This document shows, piece by piece, positions 43,181-51,876 of a stretch of DNA of 64,000 bases. Every line of letters starts with the position of its first letter. Within the stretch, counting starts at the first letter, position 1. Under the pieces are notes generated by a model. It saw only the letters and a list, made by a program, of their open reading frames with translations, was not told where the DNA came from and made no database searches. The stretch comes from Acidobacteriota bacterium (GTDB lineage Bacteria; Acidobacteriota; Vicinamibacteria; Vicinamibacterales; UBA2999), in the NCBI GenBank assembly GCA_030697165.1, contig JAUYQQ010000015.1:356645-420644 (forward strand), read 5' to 3'. The position numbers and the translations under genes were made by a program.

Positions 43181-43849
43181 TCAGGAACGCTGTCGGTCGA
43201 GGAACTCGTCGAAATCGGCGCAGGTGGCCGACGGCGGCGGCTGTAATGCCGCGAAGTGCCCGGCGCTGAAGCTGGTGGTCAGCGCCACCACGGACATGCC
43301 GGCGGATTGAGCCGCGACAATGCCCATTGGCGCGTCCTCGAACACCAGGCAGTCGCCGGCCTCGACGCCAAGCCGGGCGCCCGCCGCGGTGAACACGTCG
43401 GGCGCGGGCTTGCCCCGTGCCACCTGGTCGCCACGGACGATGATCTGAAAATCCATGACCAGGCCGATCTCGGTAAGGGTGTGCACGACGTTTGGCTCCG
43501 GCGCCGACGTGGCCAGCGCCATGGGCACCGCCGCGGCTCGGTAGTGGGCCAGCAGTCGCAACAGGCCCTTCATGGGCACCAGCCGGCCCCGCGACAACTC
43601 GCGATAGAGACCTTCCTTCTCTTCCTCGTAGGCCTGCCACTCGTCGCGCGCGACGTCACGGCCGAACAGAATCGGAAAGATCTCGCTGTTCCGGCGGCCG
43701 TCGAGGCGGGCGCGGTCCTCCGGCGTCAGCGCCGGCAACTCATGCCGTGCGGCAAACACGGCGAAGGCCTCGGCGTGCAGGGCCATGTTGTCAACGAGGG
43801 TGCCGTCGATGTCGAAGATGACGGCCCCGGGCTCAAACGGCGAGGGCAT
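43181..43849 (-). CDS. HAD-superfamily phosphatase (phosphoglycolate/beta-phosphoglucomutase-like)
   Basis: This 222-residue protein has HAD motif I VIFDIDGTLVDN (D13, D15), a helical cap, motif II ATSAPEPN, a Lys in RGKPAPDVF and motif IV VFEDAPMGI. The cap and motifs fit the beta-phosphoglucomutase/phosphatase subgroup acting on sugar phosphates or phosphoglycolate; the substrate is not determined. It is divergent from the amidinotransferase gene, with overlapping -10-like sequences between them. Confidence 0.85.
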   Translation of the reverse strand: MPSPFEPGAVIFDIDGTLVDNMALHAEAFAVFAARHELPALTPEDRARLDGRRNSEIFPILFGRDVARDEWQAYEEEKEGLYRELSRGRLVPMKGLLRLLAHYRAAAVPMALATSAPEPNVVHTLTEIGLVMDFQIIVRGDQVARGKPAPDVFTAAGARLGVEAGDCLVFEDAPMGIVAAQSAGMSVVALTTSFSAGHFAALQPPPSATCADFDEFLDRQRS

Positions 43850-43853
43850 ACCG

Positions 43854-43860
43854 TATTATC
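43854..43860. promoter_or_regulatory. Overlapping divergent -10 elements (shared core)
   Basis: TATTAT on the plus strand (43854-43859) ends 8 nt before the GTG at 43868. GATAAT on the minus strand (43860-43855) ends 5 nt before the ATG at 43849. The start codons are 19 bp apart, so a single symmetric AT core probably drives both genes as leaderless transcripts. Confidence 0.5.
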
Positions 43861-43867
43861 AGGCACG

Positions 43868-44884
43868 GTGATCCTGAACAGCCACAATGAATGGGGTAAG
43901 TTGCAAACGGTAGTCGTCGGGCGAGCCGACCATGCGCGGGTGCCGGTTGACGACGTCAGCCTGCGCGCGATCAATTACGCTGGTAATCGCCGGCGCGCGG
44001 TTCCGCACGGGCCTTACCCGCAGGCCGTTATCGACGAAGCCAACGAGGATCTTGAGTACCTCTGCGGCGTTTTCGTTAACGCCGGCGTCACCGTCTATCG
44101 CCCCGAGGTGCCCGACACCGTCCTCGAGCACGGCGTCGGCCACTGGCGCAGCGACGGTTATTATGCGTTCTGTCCGCGCGACGGCCTGCTGGTCGTCGGC
44201 GACACCGTTATTGAATCACCCATGGTCTTGCGCGCGCGGTATACCGATGCCTTCCCCTACCGGCGCATCCTGCAGGAAGCGATGCGGGACGGCGCACGCT
44301 GGCTCGCGGCCCCTCGCCCGCAGCTTCCGGACGAAGGCTACGACGAAACCGCAGACCGGGATCACAAGAGCCTGCGCAACCTCGAGCCGGTGTTCGACGC
44401 GGCCAACGTGCTGCGCGCCGACCGGGACCTGCTGTTTCTCGAAAGCAACAGCGGCAACTCCCTGGGCGCACTGTGGCTGCAACGCGCCCTCGGGACAGAG
44501 TACCGGGTGCACCTGTTGTCGGGGATCTACAGCTATATGCATCTTGACAGCACGATCAGCCTGCTGCGGCCGGGCCTGGCGTTGCTCAATCCGGCCCGCC
44601 TCAACGCCGGCAACCTGCCGCCCTTCTTCGCCGGCTGGCGGCTGTTGTGGTGTCCCGACCCCGTCGACATCGGCTTTCATGCCCCGTACGAGCATGCCAG
44701 CCAGTGGGTCGGGATGAACCTCCTGATGCTGGACCCGCAGACGGCGGTCGTCGAACGAAGCCAGTTGCCGCTGATTCGGATGCTCGAGGCCGAAGGCATT
44801 GAGGTCATTCCGGTGCCGATCCGCCACGCGCGGACGATGGGTGGCGCCGTTCACTGCGTGACGCTGGATCTGCATCGCCACTAG
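43868..44884 (+). CDS. Amidinotransferase (glycine/inosamine amidinotransferase-like)
   Basis: This 338-residue protein starts at a GTG. The opening LNSHNEWGKLQTVVVGRAD is characteristic of the family. It has the His-Asp pair in YMHLDSTI and the catalytic Cys near the end in GGAVHCVTLD. Related enzymes transfer an amidino group from arginine to an amine, including to aminocyclitols (StrB-like). Its place at the edge of a glycan gene cluster suggests it adds a guanidino group to an amino sugar; this is inference. The adjacent aminotransferase gene could supply an amine acceptor. Confidence 0.75.
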   Translation: MILNSHNEWGKLQTVVVGRADHARVPVDDVSLRAINYAGNRRRAVPHGPYPQAVIDEANEDLEYLCGVFVNAGVTVYRPEVPDTVLEHGVGHWRSDGYYAFCPRDGLLVVGDTVIESPMVLRARYTDAFPYRRILQEAMRDGARWLAAPRPQLPDEGYDETADRDHKSLRNLEPVFDAANVLRADRDLLFLESNSGNSLGALWLQRALGTEYRVHLLSGIYSYMHLDSTISLLRPGLALLNPARLNAGNLPPFFAGWRLLWCPDPVDIGFHAPYEHASQWVGMNLLMLDPQTAVVERSQLPLIRMLEAEGIEVIPVPIRHARTMGGAVHCVTLDLHRH

Positions 44885-44929
44885 GCCACAGATTCGCACC
44901 AATTACACGCCGATAACTCGGACAGTCTC

Positions 44930-45856
44930 CTAGCGGGACCGGTTGATGCGCGGGCGGTCGCGGCACACTGCCAGCCGCGCCGCGAGGACCCGAACCTGAC
45001 GACTACCCCAGCGCCGCAGCCGCCGTAGGGCCGCATCACCGCCGCCAGCCGTAGCCCTCTCGCGCTGCTCGGCGGCCACGTCTCGCTCCGGTCCCCACGC
45101 CGGGCGGAGATTGGCCAGGTCGAGGTTCGGGTAGTCGGCGATGAACGCGCGCTCGCCGGATGCCGCGATCGCGTAGACGTCGGGCGACTCGCGCAGCCTG
45201 GTTCGATACGACCCGTACCACTGATGCCACACCACTGGCACCTCGCCGTCCTTCAGCAGGTTGCCCAACCCGTACTTGGGCGAGTGGTACGGCCGCAGGT
45301 AATGATGCCGGGCCAGCCGCTGGCCGATGCCGTAGTCGAAGTCGAAGTGCCGGGCGCCAGCCACGGGCGTGCCGAACACGCCACCCAGCCCAAAGCGTGC
45401 CTTGAATGCCTGCCAGTCGATCAGCAGGAAATTGGCGGCGGTACACCCTGGGGCGAACCGAAGCCAGCCATCGGCACCGGGCCACCCGCCGGCGGAACTT
45501 CCCGGCAGGCGAATGCGCTCTTCGATGCCGACGAGATCGCACTGTCCCTCGGCCAGCGTGGCCATCAGCGGATCGAGGCTGGCGAGCAGCACCGTGTCGT
45601 GGTCGGCGATGCAAGCGTAGCGCGTGTCGCAGCGCGCCAACAGCCGCAGGTAGGCGTTGGTGTAGCCGCATTCCTCGATCCAGCCGTCAATGCGGAATTC
45701 GAGCCGATAGGCCGCCAACTCGCTCGCGCCCCCGTCGCGTTTGGAGACGAGGATCGGCGCCTCTGGATAGAAACGGCGAATCGATGCGAGATGAAGCCGC
45801 ATCATGTCGGCGCCTGACCAGTACGGGGTCAGGAACGAGATCGGAGACGTGCCCAT
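44930..45856 (-). CDS. Putative glycosyltransferase
   Basis: This 308-residue protein starts at MGTSPIS (45856) and overlaps the upstream glycosyltransferase gene by 28 bp. It contains DHDTV (a DXD-like acidic motif), ADMMRLHLASIRRFYPEAP at the N-terminus and a C-terminal GNLLKDGEVPVVWHQWYGSY. It fits a GT-A-fold transferase but no close family is clear. The upstream overlap indicates one transcript with the GT2 gene. Confidence 0.65.
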   Translation of the reverse strand: MGTSPISFLTPYWSGADMMRLHLASIRRFYPEAPILVSKRDGGASELAAYRLEFRIDGWIEECGYTNAYLRLLARCDTRYACIADHDTVLLASLDPLMATLAEGQCDLVGIEERIRLPGSSAGGWPGADGWLRFAPGCTAANFLLIDWQAFKARFGLGGVFGTPVAGARHFDFDYGIGQRLARHHYLRPYHSPKYGLGNLLKDGEVPVVWHQWYGSYRTRLRESPDVYAIAASGERAFIADYPNLDLANLRPAWGPERDVAAEQRERATAGGGDAALRRLRRWGSRQVRVLAARLAVCRDRPRINRSR

Positions 45857-46821
45857 TTTCTCAGGAACCAGCCGGGAATCAGCCAATACACCGCCCAGAG
45901 CGGGTGGATGCGCAGGCCCTCTCTCATGAACCGCCAGCCACCGCCCTGCGCGAAGAGCCAGCGGCGAAACCCGAAGCCAAACAGCACCCCGGCGCCCTCG
46001 CGGTTGGCCCGGGCGTCGAGATCCGGAAACTGCCGCTGATAGGGGCGGACGATTTGCACACATTCCCAGACGAACTCGTCACCGTCCTTGACCGACTTGC
46101 AACCGGCGTGATGGCGAATCACCGCCACCGGGAACCGCGGCGTCGTCATGCCGGTCACCGCCAGGAACCGCAGCGTGAAATCGTAGTCCATCAGGAAATG
46201 CAGCGACGTATCGACGGCGCCGACCGCGGCAAGGTGCCGGCTCGGGAAGAACATGCCGGGACCGCCATGGTGTTCGGTGTCCCACCACTGGACGTACGCG
46301 TGCAGGTCATGCGGCTGGGGATAGTGCACCTCGCTCGCGTGGCTGCCTTCCCGCGTGCGAATGACGTCGCCGGCGATGATCTGCCCGGGGTCCCGTGCGT
46401 GCACCCCCGCGACCAGCCCCAGGGCGCCCGGCAGCAGGTAGTCGTCGGTGTCGAGGTGGTTGAACAGCGAGCCGGTCACCCGCGCCATGCCTTTGTTGAG
46501 CGCGTCGGACTGGCCGGCGTCGGGCTCGGACACCCAGTAGCTGAACCATTCCCGGTACTTCGCGATCACGTCCAGCGTCGTCTGGTGGCTGCCGCCGTCG
46601 ATCACGATCAGCTCAAGATCCGGATACCCTTGCAAAAGCACGGAGCGGAGCATTTCCTCAACGTAGCTGCCATGGTTGAACGACGCCACGACCACGCTGA
46701 TGCGGGGCCAGTGGCTGCCGTCGGGAAGCGCCTCTGGAAGCGGCGGCGTCTCGATGGTCCAAGGCCAGCCGCTGCGACCATCGGGCGGCGCCGGCAGTGC
46801 CTTGAGAGACGGGCAACGCAT
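45829..46821 (-). CDS. Family 2 glycosyltransferase
   Basis: This 330-residue GT-A protein has the opening SVVVASFNHGSYVEEMLRSV, then LIVIDGGSHQTT, EPDAGQSDALNKG and the metal-binding NHLDTDDYLLPG. It should transfer a sugar from a nucleotide donor onto a growing glycan. TATGAT ends 5 nt before the ATG at 46821, overlapping a TATCAT on the other strand. It is transcribed divergently from the NodZ-like genes. Confidence 0.88.
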   Translation of the reverse strand: MRCPSLKALPAPPDGRSGWPWTIETPPLPEALPDGSHWPRISVVVASFNHGSYVEEMLRSVLLQGYPDLELIVIDGGSHQTTLDVIAKYREWFSYWVSEPDAGQSDALNKGMARVTGSLFNHLDTDDYLLPGALGLVAGVHARDPGQIIAGDVIRTREGSHASEVHYPQPHDLHAYVQWWDTEHHGGPGMFFPSRHLAAVGAVDTSLHFLMDYDFTLRFLAVTGMTTPRFPVAVIRHHAGCKSVKDGDEFVWECVQIVRPYQRQFPDLDARANREGAGVLFGFGFRRWLFAQGGGWRFMREGLRIHPLWAVYWLIPGWFLRKWARLRSRS

Positions 46822-46825
46822 TGCG

Positions 46826-46832
46826 TATCATA
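46826..46832. promoter_or_regulatory. Overlapping divergent -10-like elements
   Basis: Minus-strand TATGAT (46832-46827) ends 5 nt before the ATG at 46821. Plus-strand TATCAT (46826-46831) overlaps it and faces the NodZ-like genes, leaving a leader of about 30 nt to the ATG at 46869. Confidence 0.45.
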
Positions 46833-46868
46833 CCGTTCGACCCTCGCTTCCATGCCATCCCAGTGTTG

Positions 46869-47801
46869 ATGCCCAGCGCGCCAAGCCCAATCAGACGGTT
46901 GCTCAGCCGCGCCAGGGCCCGGTGGCGTGACAGCCAAGTGCGAGGGCAAGTGGCCGCCGCGCGCCTTGGCCGCGGCCTGCATCTCGGTGCCGTCGCGGCA
47001 CGCATCCGGACGCCGGAGGTCGCGGTGCTCGAATGCCGCAGTGGCGCGGATGAGTCGGGCTTGTTTTCAGAATTCGCGGCGGTGATCGGGCTGCTCGATC
47101 ATTACGAGCGATGGCGGCACCTCTACGCCGGCGTGCGAGTCCAGTTCGGGCACGGCCTGTACTTCGACGCCGCCGTGGGGCCGAATTGGTGGGAGTACTA
47201 CTTCGCACCCATTGACATCCGGGACCGCGCCGAAGCCCGCGCGCGTGCGATCGATCCGCACTATCACGACCTGTGCGCCAACCGGGTCGAGCGGACGATG
47301 GCTCGAGTCCGTGGCGCCGCCCTGGTTCAGCAACACGTGACGGTCAGGCAGGACGTCAACGACATCGTGGACAACTTCATCGGCCAGCATTGGACCGGTC
47401 ACCACGTGATCGGGGTGCACTACCGAGGCACCGACAAGTCAGACGACGCCCGGCGCGTACCGTACGAAGAGGTTGCGTCGGTGGTGCACGAGGCCATGCG
47501 GCGCGCCGGGACGGAGCGCTGCCGCGTGTTCCTGGCCACCGACGAGCAGGCGTTCGTGGATTTCATGCGCACGCGTTTTTCAGCACAGCTGTGTTACCGC
47601 GAGATGTTCCGCTCGATCGACGGCCGCCCGATCGATGTGGTCAACAGCGATGGCAACCACCGCAAAGGCCTCGACGCCGTCGTCGATTGCCTGTTGCTGT
47701 CGCGATCGCACACGTTGATCCGGACCGCCTCCAACCTGAGCCTGTGCGCCACGCTGTTCAACCCACGGGTGCCGGACATGTTACTGAACCCCGAACGATG
47801 A
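46869..47801 (+). CDS. NodZ/FUT8-like fucosyltransferase-fold protein (first of a tandem pair)
   Basis: This protein of about 310 residues has a mid-sequence GVHYRGTDK, the nucleotide-sugar-binding motif of NodZ and alpha-1,6-fucosyltransferases. The first Arg is kept; the second Arg of FUT8 is Gly here. Family-wide WWEYYF and LFLATDEQAFVDF segments are shared with the next gene. I place the start at the ATG at 46869; a TTG at 46821 is also in frame. Donor and acceptor are not readable from sequence. The stop overlaps the start of the next gene (ATGA). Confidence 0.7.
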   Translation: MPSAPSPIRRLLSRARARWRDSQVRGQVAAARLGRGLHLGAVAARIRTPEVAVLECRSGADESGLFSEFAAVIGLLDHYERWRHLYAGVRVQFGHGLYFDAAVGPNWWEYYFAPIDIRDRAEARARAIDPHYHDLCANRVERTMARVRGAALVQQHVTVRQDVNDIVDNFIGQHWTGHHVIGVHYRGTDKSDDARRVPYEEVASVVHEAMRRAGTERCRVFLATDEQAFVDFMRTRFSAQLCYREMFRSIDGRPIDVVNSDGNHRKGLDAVVDCLLLSRSHTLIRTASNLSLCATLFNPRVPDMLLNPER

Positions 47802-48718
47802 GACGGCGTACCGCGATCGCGTTGGTCGAGCGGCTCAGCTCACGGGTGGCCTGGTATGCGCGCCGGACGGGAGGGCGGGCCAGACTTAGGCTGCGCGATG
47901 CCCTGACCTCGGCGGGCGCACGCCTTCAACCGGAGCGGCTGGTGCTCGATTGCGCGAGCGGCGCCGAGGCCTCCGGGCTGTTCTCGGAAGTCGCGGCGGT
48001 CGTCGGCTGCCTGGCGCATTACGAGGCGCGGCCCGAGCTGTACGCCGGGCTGCGGGTCGACTTTCAGGAGCACGGCCTGTACTACGACCCGGCAGCCGGC
48101 GCCAATTGGTGGGAGTATTACTTCGAACCGGTCACGATTGCTTCGTCTCGGAAGGCAATCGATCGCATCGTGCCGCCATGGCAGCATGACGATTTCGCCG
48201 AGTACGTGGAGCTCGATATGCCGCGCGATGTCGCCGCCGGCATCGTCAAACGCCATGTCCGAATCAGGGAATCCATGCGCAACCAGGTTGATCGTTATTG
48301 GGTCGCGCATGCCGATGGCGCCGGCATGATCGGCATCCACTACCGCGGCACCGACAAGTGGGAGGGGGCGCCACCCGTTCCATACGAAGCCGTGGCCGCC
48401 GCGGTGCGGGAGGCATCGGTGGCGGTGGGCGACGCCCACTGCAAGATATTTGTGGCCACCGACGAGCAGGCGTTCCTGGACTACATGCTGACCGCGTACC
48501 CGGGCCAGGTCGTCTATCGACAGATGCCGCGGTCCGTGGACGGTCACCCGATTCACAAAGCGCCGGGCGATGGGTTCCGGAAGGGTGAAGACGCGGTCAT
48601 CGATTGCCTCTTGCTGGCGCGATGCGCGCAACTGGTTCGCACCGACTCCGACCTCGGCCTGTTTGCCACGTTCTTCAATCCGGACCTGCCGGTGAGGCTC
48701 CTGGGTACTCCCTTATGA
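47798..48718 (+). CDS. NodZ/FUT8-like fucosyltransferase-fold protein (second of a tandem pair)
   Basis: This 306-residue paralogue of the preceding protein has GIHYRGTDKWEG, NWWEYYFEP and KIFVATDEQAF, and is alignable over nearly the whole length by eye. The two genes arose by tandem duplication and have diverged, suggesting two different sugar linkages or acceptors. The 4-bp overlaps at both ends (ATGA) show a tightly coupled operon with the SGNH-hydrolase gene. Confidence 0.7.
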   Translation: MRRRTAIALVERLSSRVAWYARRTGGRARLRLRDALTSAGARLQPERLVLDCASGAEASGLFSEVAAVVGCLAHYEARPELYAGLRVDFQEHGLYYDPAAGANWWEYYFEPVTIASSRKAIDRIVPPWQHDDFAEYVELDMPRDVAAGIVKRHVRIRESMRNQVDRYWVAHADGAGMIGIHYRGTDKWEGAPPVPYEAVAAAVREASVAVGDAHCKIFVATDEQAFLDYMLTAYPGQVVYRQMPRSVDGHPIHKAPGDGFRKGEDAVIDCLLLARCAQLVRTDSDLGLFATFFNPDLPVRLLGTPL

Positions 48719-49812
48719 CGCAGCTCCGTTCGATCTACTTCATCGCCGCGAACACCGCCCTCCTGATGTGGATGCTCCAGTTCGGTGCGTGTATCGGCCT
48801 GCGAGCCTACGACCGCATCGTGCCGGCCCTCTTGAATCCCAACTTGTCGGAGGCCGTCAAAGCCAACTACGCCCACATGGCGCCCAACGACCTCGATGAC
48901 CTGCTCCAGACGACAAGGGGCCTGCGCTTCCGCTACGAACCGGTTGTCGGCTTCATGAACGAAGCCACGACCTCGCGGTTTGTGAACATTGATGTCCACG
49001 GCATCCGGGCCAACAGCTCGACGCCTCGGGAGATCTCCGCCCTGCGGGATGCGATTTGGTTCTTCGGCGGCAGCACGGCATTTGGCGATGGGATCGCAGA
49101 TCACGAGACCATCCCCGCGCGGCTCGAGCAAGCGCTGGGGCGGCCAGTTATCAACCTGGGGGTGCGCAATTACGCCAGCACCGAGGAGAACCTGCTGCTC
49201 AATCACTACCTGAGAATTGGCTACCGACCAGCCCTCGCAATTTTCCTTGATGGGATCAACGAGACCTGCGAACCGGACTTGTACCTGGAAGAAATGAACG
49301 TCCTGGTCGGCAGGGCGCAGCATACCTACGTCTGGGACGTCGGCGGTCCCGTCACCTACGCCTTCCGCCGGCTCGGCAGGAAAATCCGGACACTTCGCGG
49401 GCTGGCCTCCGACGATTCCGATCGCCAGAGCCTGACGTGCATCCGGGATGGGCAGCAGAATGCGCTCTCCACGATCCACCGGAGGACACTGGCCGAGCGG
49501 GTGACGCTATGCCGTCTCTACGAGATCGATTGCCGGACGGTCGTCCAGCCCTTTGCGGGAACGCACGGCCGGCGCGACGGCTTCGAGAAGGCCTTCTTGG
49601 ACGGTGACGGGAAGGACCTGCGCGAGCTCTTCTTCCACCTCGAGCCCGGCTGGCGCGCAGCAGGGGCCACCTTCGTGACCGATGCCCTGGACCATTACGA
49701 TCGTCATGCCTTCATCGACGAAGTGCACTACAGCGCGGCCGCCAGCCGGGTGATCGCGGAGACCATCGCGAAACGGCTGAATCTAACGGGCACCGCGGCA
49801 CTGGCGCCCTGA
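48715..49812 (+). CDS. Membrane-anchored SGNH/GDSL-like hydrolase
   Basis: This 365-residue protein has an N-terminal hydrophobic helix (FIAANTALLMWMLQFGACIG) and an SGNH-type fold. Block I is FFGGSTAFGDGI (Ser), block III LDGINE (Asn) and block V DEVHYS (Asp/His). Such proteins in glycan clusters often add or remove acyl groups on polysaccharides. It is transcribed with the two NodZ-like genes, so its substrate may be their product. Confidence 0.72.
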   Translation: MTQLRSIYFIAANTALLMWMLQFGACIGLRAYDRIVPALLNPNLSEAVKANYAHMAPNDLDDLLQTTRGLRFRYEPVVGFMNEATTSRFVNIDVHGIRANSSTPREISALRDAIWFFGGSTAFGDGIADHETIPARLEQALGRPVINLGVRNYASTEENLLLNHYLRIGYRPALAIFLDGINETCEPDLYLEEMNVLVGRAQHTYVWDVGGPVTYAFRRLGRKIRTLRGLASDDSDRQSLTCIRDGQQNALSTIHRRTLAERVTLCRLYEIDCRTVVQPFAGTHGRRDGFEKAFLDGDGKDLRELFFHLEPGWRAAGATFVTDALDHYDRHAFIDEVHYSAAASRVIAETIAKRLNLTGTAALAP

Positions 49813-49813
49813 G

Positions 49814-50908
49814 TCAGCGCCCCAGGAAGCCGCGGATCAACCCGCAGATCGAGGCGATCTGGCCGTCTTCGAGCCGCAGCGATGACGGCAGCCACAAACC
49901 GCGTCGTGACAGGTCGGTCGCCACTGGATACGAGCCCGCGCTCGCAAACGCCGGCTCGGCATGAAGCGGCGGATACACCAGCCGGCTGCCCACACCATTG
50001 GCGTGCAAGTGAGCCATTAGCGCCGGCTTCAGGTCCCCGTCGACCAGCACATCGACAAACCACGGCGTCACACTGGAAAGGTCGGTGTGCGGCACCTCGA
50101 GGCCATCCAGGCCCGCCAGCCGCTCGCGATATTGCGCGAAGATCTCCTTCTTGCGTGCGATGAGCGCGGGCAGCCGCCCCATCTGAGCCACGCCGACGAC
50201 GGCCTGCAGGTCGGTGAACTTCAGGTTCCAGCCGACGCTCAGGTAGTGGTCGCTGCCCCCTTCGAGCCGGCCGAAGTCCCGGAGTTGATTCATCCGCTGG
50301 TAGACCGCCTCGTCGCTAGTGATGACGGCGCCGCCCTGGCCGGTCGTCACCAGCTTCTGCGAGCTGAACGACAGGCACCCGCACGCACCGAGGGTGCCAA
50401 GGTGCCGGCCGCCGATCCAAGACCCGAGCGACTGGGCGGCGTCTTCAATGACGGCAATGCCACGGTCGCGGCACCGATCGACGAAACCGGGGAGGGCGCC
50501 GGGCGCCCTTCCATTCAGGCTCACGAACATCAGGGCCTTGGTGCGGGACGAGATGCGCCGCTCGGCGTCGGCGAGGTCCAGGCACAGCGTCTGGCTGTCG
50601 ACGTCGGCAAAGACCACCGTGGCCCCGGCCAGGATCACGGCCGTGGCACTTGCCGCCATCGTCAGATCGGGAACGATAACCTCATCGCCGGGGCCAATCC
50701 CCATCCCTTTGAGCGCCAGGAACAGGGCCAGCGTCCCGCTTGGGGCCGCAAGGCAGTAGCGCGCCCCGGTGTAATCACAGATCATGCGCTCGAACGTGCG
50801 GGTCTCTCGGAATTCGGTGAGCCAGCCGCCCGAGCGAAGATAGCGGTCCACCGCCTGGGCGTCCGCAGCAGTCACCACCGGCTCCATTTGCGGAATGAAG
50901 GCCGTCAC
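49814..50908 (-). CDS. DegT/DnrJ/EryC1/StrS sugar aminotransferase
   Basis: This 364-residue PLP enzyme has APSGTLALFLALKGMGIGPGDEV, DAAQSLGS and the cofactor-binding Lys in SFSSQKLVTTGQGG (K185). DegT-family enzymes convert keto sugars to amino sugars for cell-surface glycans. Its stop overlaps nothing, but it follows the epimerase gene with a 4-bp overlap. It converges with the SGNH gene at 49812. Confidence 0.9.
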   Translation of the reverse strand: MTAFIPQMEPVVTAADAQAVDRYLRSGGWLTEFRETRTFERMICDYTGARYCLAAPSGTLALFLALKGMGIGPGDEVIVPDLTMAASATAVILAGATVVFADVDSQTLCLDLADAERRISSRTKALMFVSLNGRAPGALPGFVDRCRDRGIAVIEDAAQSLGSWIGGRHLGTLGACGCLSFSSQKLVTTGQGGAVITSDEAVYQRMNQLRDFGRLEGGSDHYLSVGWNLKFTDLQAVVGVAQMGRLPALIARKKEIFAQYRERLAGLDGLEVPHTDLSSVTPWFVDVLVDGDLKPALMAHLHANGVGSRLVYPPLHAEPAFASAGSYPVATDLSRRGLWLPSSLRLEDGQIASICGLIRGFLGR

Positions 50909-51873
50909 GCGATCACCGTGCGAGTGTTCTGGTACCAGTCAATCGTGCGGCGCAGACCTTCGTCCAGCGACACCAGCGGCGAGAAGCCGAGCAGCGCATC
51001 GGCGCGCGTGGTCGAGGCGACGCGGCGCTGGTCGCCGCCTGGGCGGGAGGCGTCGAACACCACCCGCCTGCGAAATCCGCTCAGCGTGGCGATCAGCGTG
51101 ACCAGCTCGCGAATGGACACTTCCGTGCCGGAGGCGATGTTCACAAGCCCCGCCGGCTCCAGCTCCGCTCCTGCCTGCAGAAGGCCACGGGCCAGATCGT
51201 CGACGAAGAGAAAGTCCCGGGTCGGCGAGCCATCACCCCACACTACGAGGTCTTCGTCGCGAAAACACTTCACAATCGTGGCCGGAATCACGTGCGCCTG
51301 CACCCCGTCGAAATGGTCGTGCGGGCCGTACGCGTTGGCCCCCAGCACGTTGACCACGTGAAATCCGTACTCGGCACGGTACATCTCCGCCAGGTTGATC
51401 AAGTCCCGCTTCGACTGGCCGATGCCCAGATACGCGGGCGGAACCGGTCCGACATGCACCTTCTCTTCGCGGTATGGCACGTCCGCATCGGCCGGATAGG
51501 CCAACAGGTTGCCGAGCGCAATCACCCGCTCGACGCCGGCCGCGCGGGCGGCCGCCAGCAGGTTCAGGTTGATCAGCATGCAGTCGTGATACTGCGACGC
51601 CGGATGCGACCGGCTGAACGCGATGCTGCCGGTCGGCGCGGCCAGGTGGATGACCACATCGCAGCCGGCCACGGCGGCACGGCACCGGTCGGGATCGCGC
51701 AGGTCGTGGGTCGAGGATCGCGGCACGACGAGGTCCCCCCCCGTGACGCCCTCGCCGCGCAAAGCGGCCACCACGGCATGGCCGATGAATCCGCCGCCGC
51801 CGGTCACCAGCACGCGCTTGCCGGTCCAGAATGTCGGTGCCGGCACACTGGCGTTCATGCGCGGGGTCGCCAT
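50905..51873 (-). CDS. NAD-dependent epimerase/dehydratase, SDR extended type (Tyr displaced)
   Basis: This 322-residue protein has the N-terminal Rossmann motif VLVTGGGGFIGHAV and resembles GDP-fucose synthase and UDP-glucose 4-epimerase-like enzymes (NVYGP-like NAYGPHDHFDG). The catalytic Tyr-x-x-x-Lys is not normal: the Lys is in GQSKRD, but the Tyr lies seven residues before it (YLGIGQSK). It may be a modified or inactive enzyme, or the alignment may shift locally. It makes or modifies a nucleotide sugar for the glycan cluster. Confidence 0.78.
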   Translation of the reverse strand: MATPRMNASVPAPTFWTGKRVLVTGGGGFIGHAVVAALRGEGVTGGDLVVPRSSTHDLRDPDRCRAAVAGCDVVIHLAAPTGSIAFSRSHPASQYHDCMLINLNLLAAARAAGVERVIALGNLLAYPADADVPYREEKVHVGPVPPAYLGIGQSKRDLINLAEMYRAEYGFHVVNVLGANAYGPHDHFDGVQAHVIPATIVKCFRDEDLVVWGDGSPTRDFLFVDDLARGLLQAGAELEPAGLVNIASGTEVSIRELVTLIATLSGFRRRVVFDASRPGGDQRRVASTTRADALLGFSPLVSLDEGLRRTIDWYQNTRTVIA

Positions 51874-51876
51874 GGC

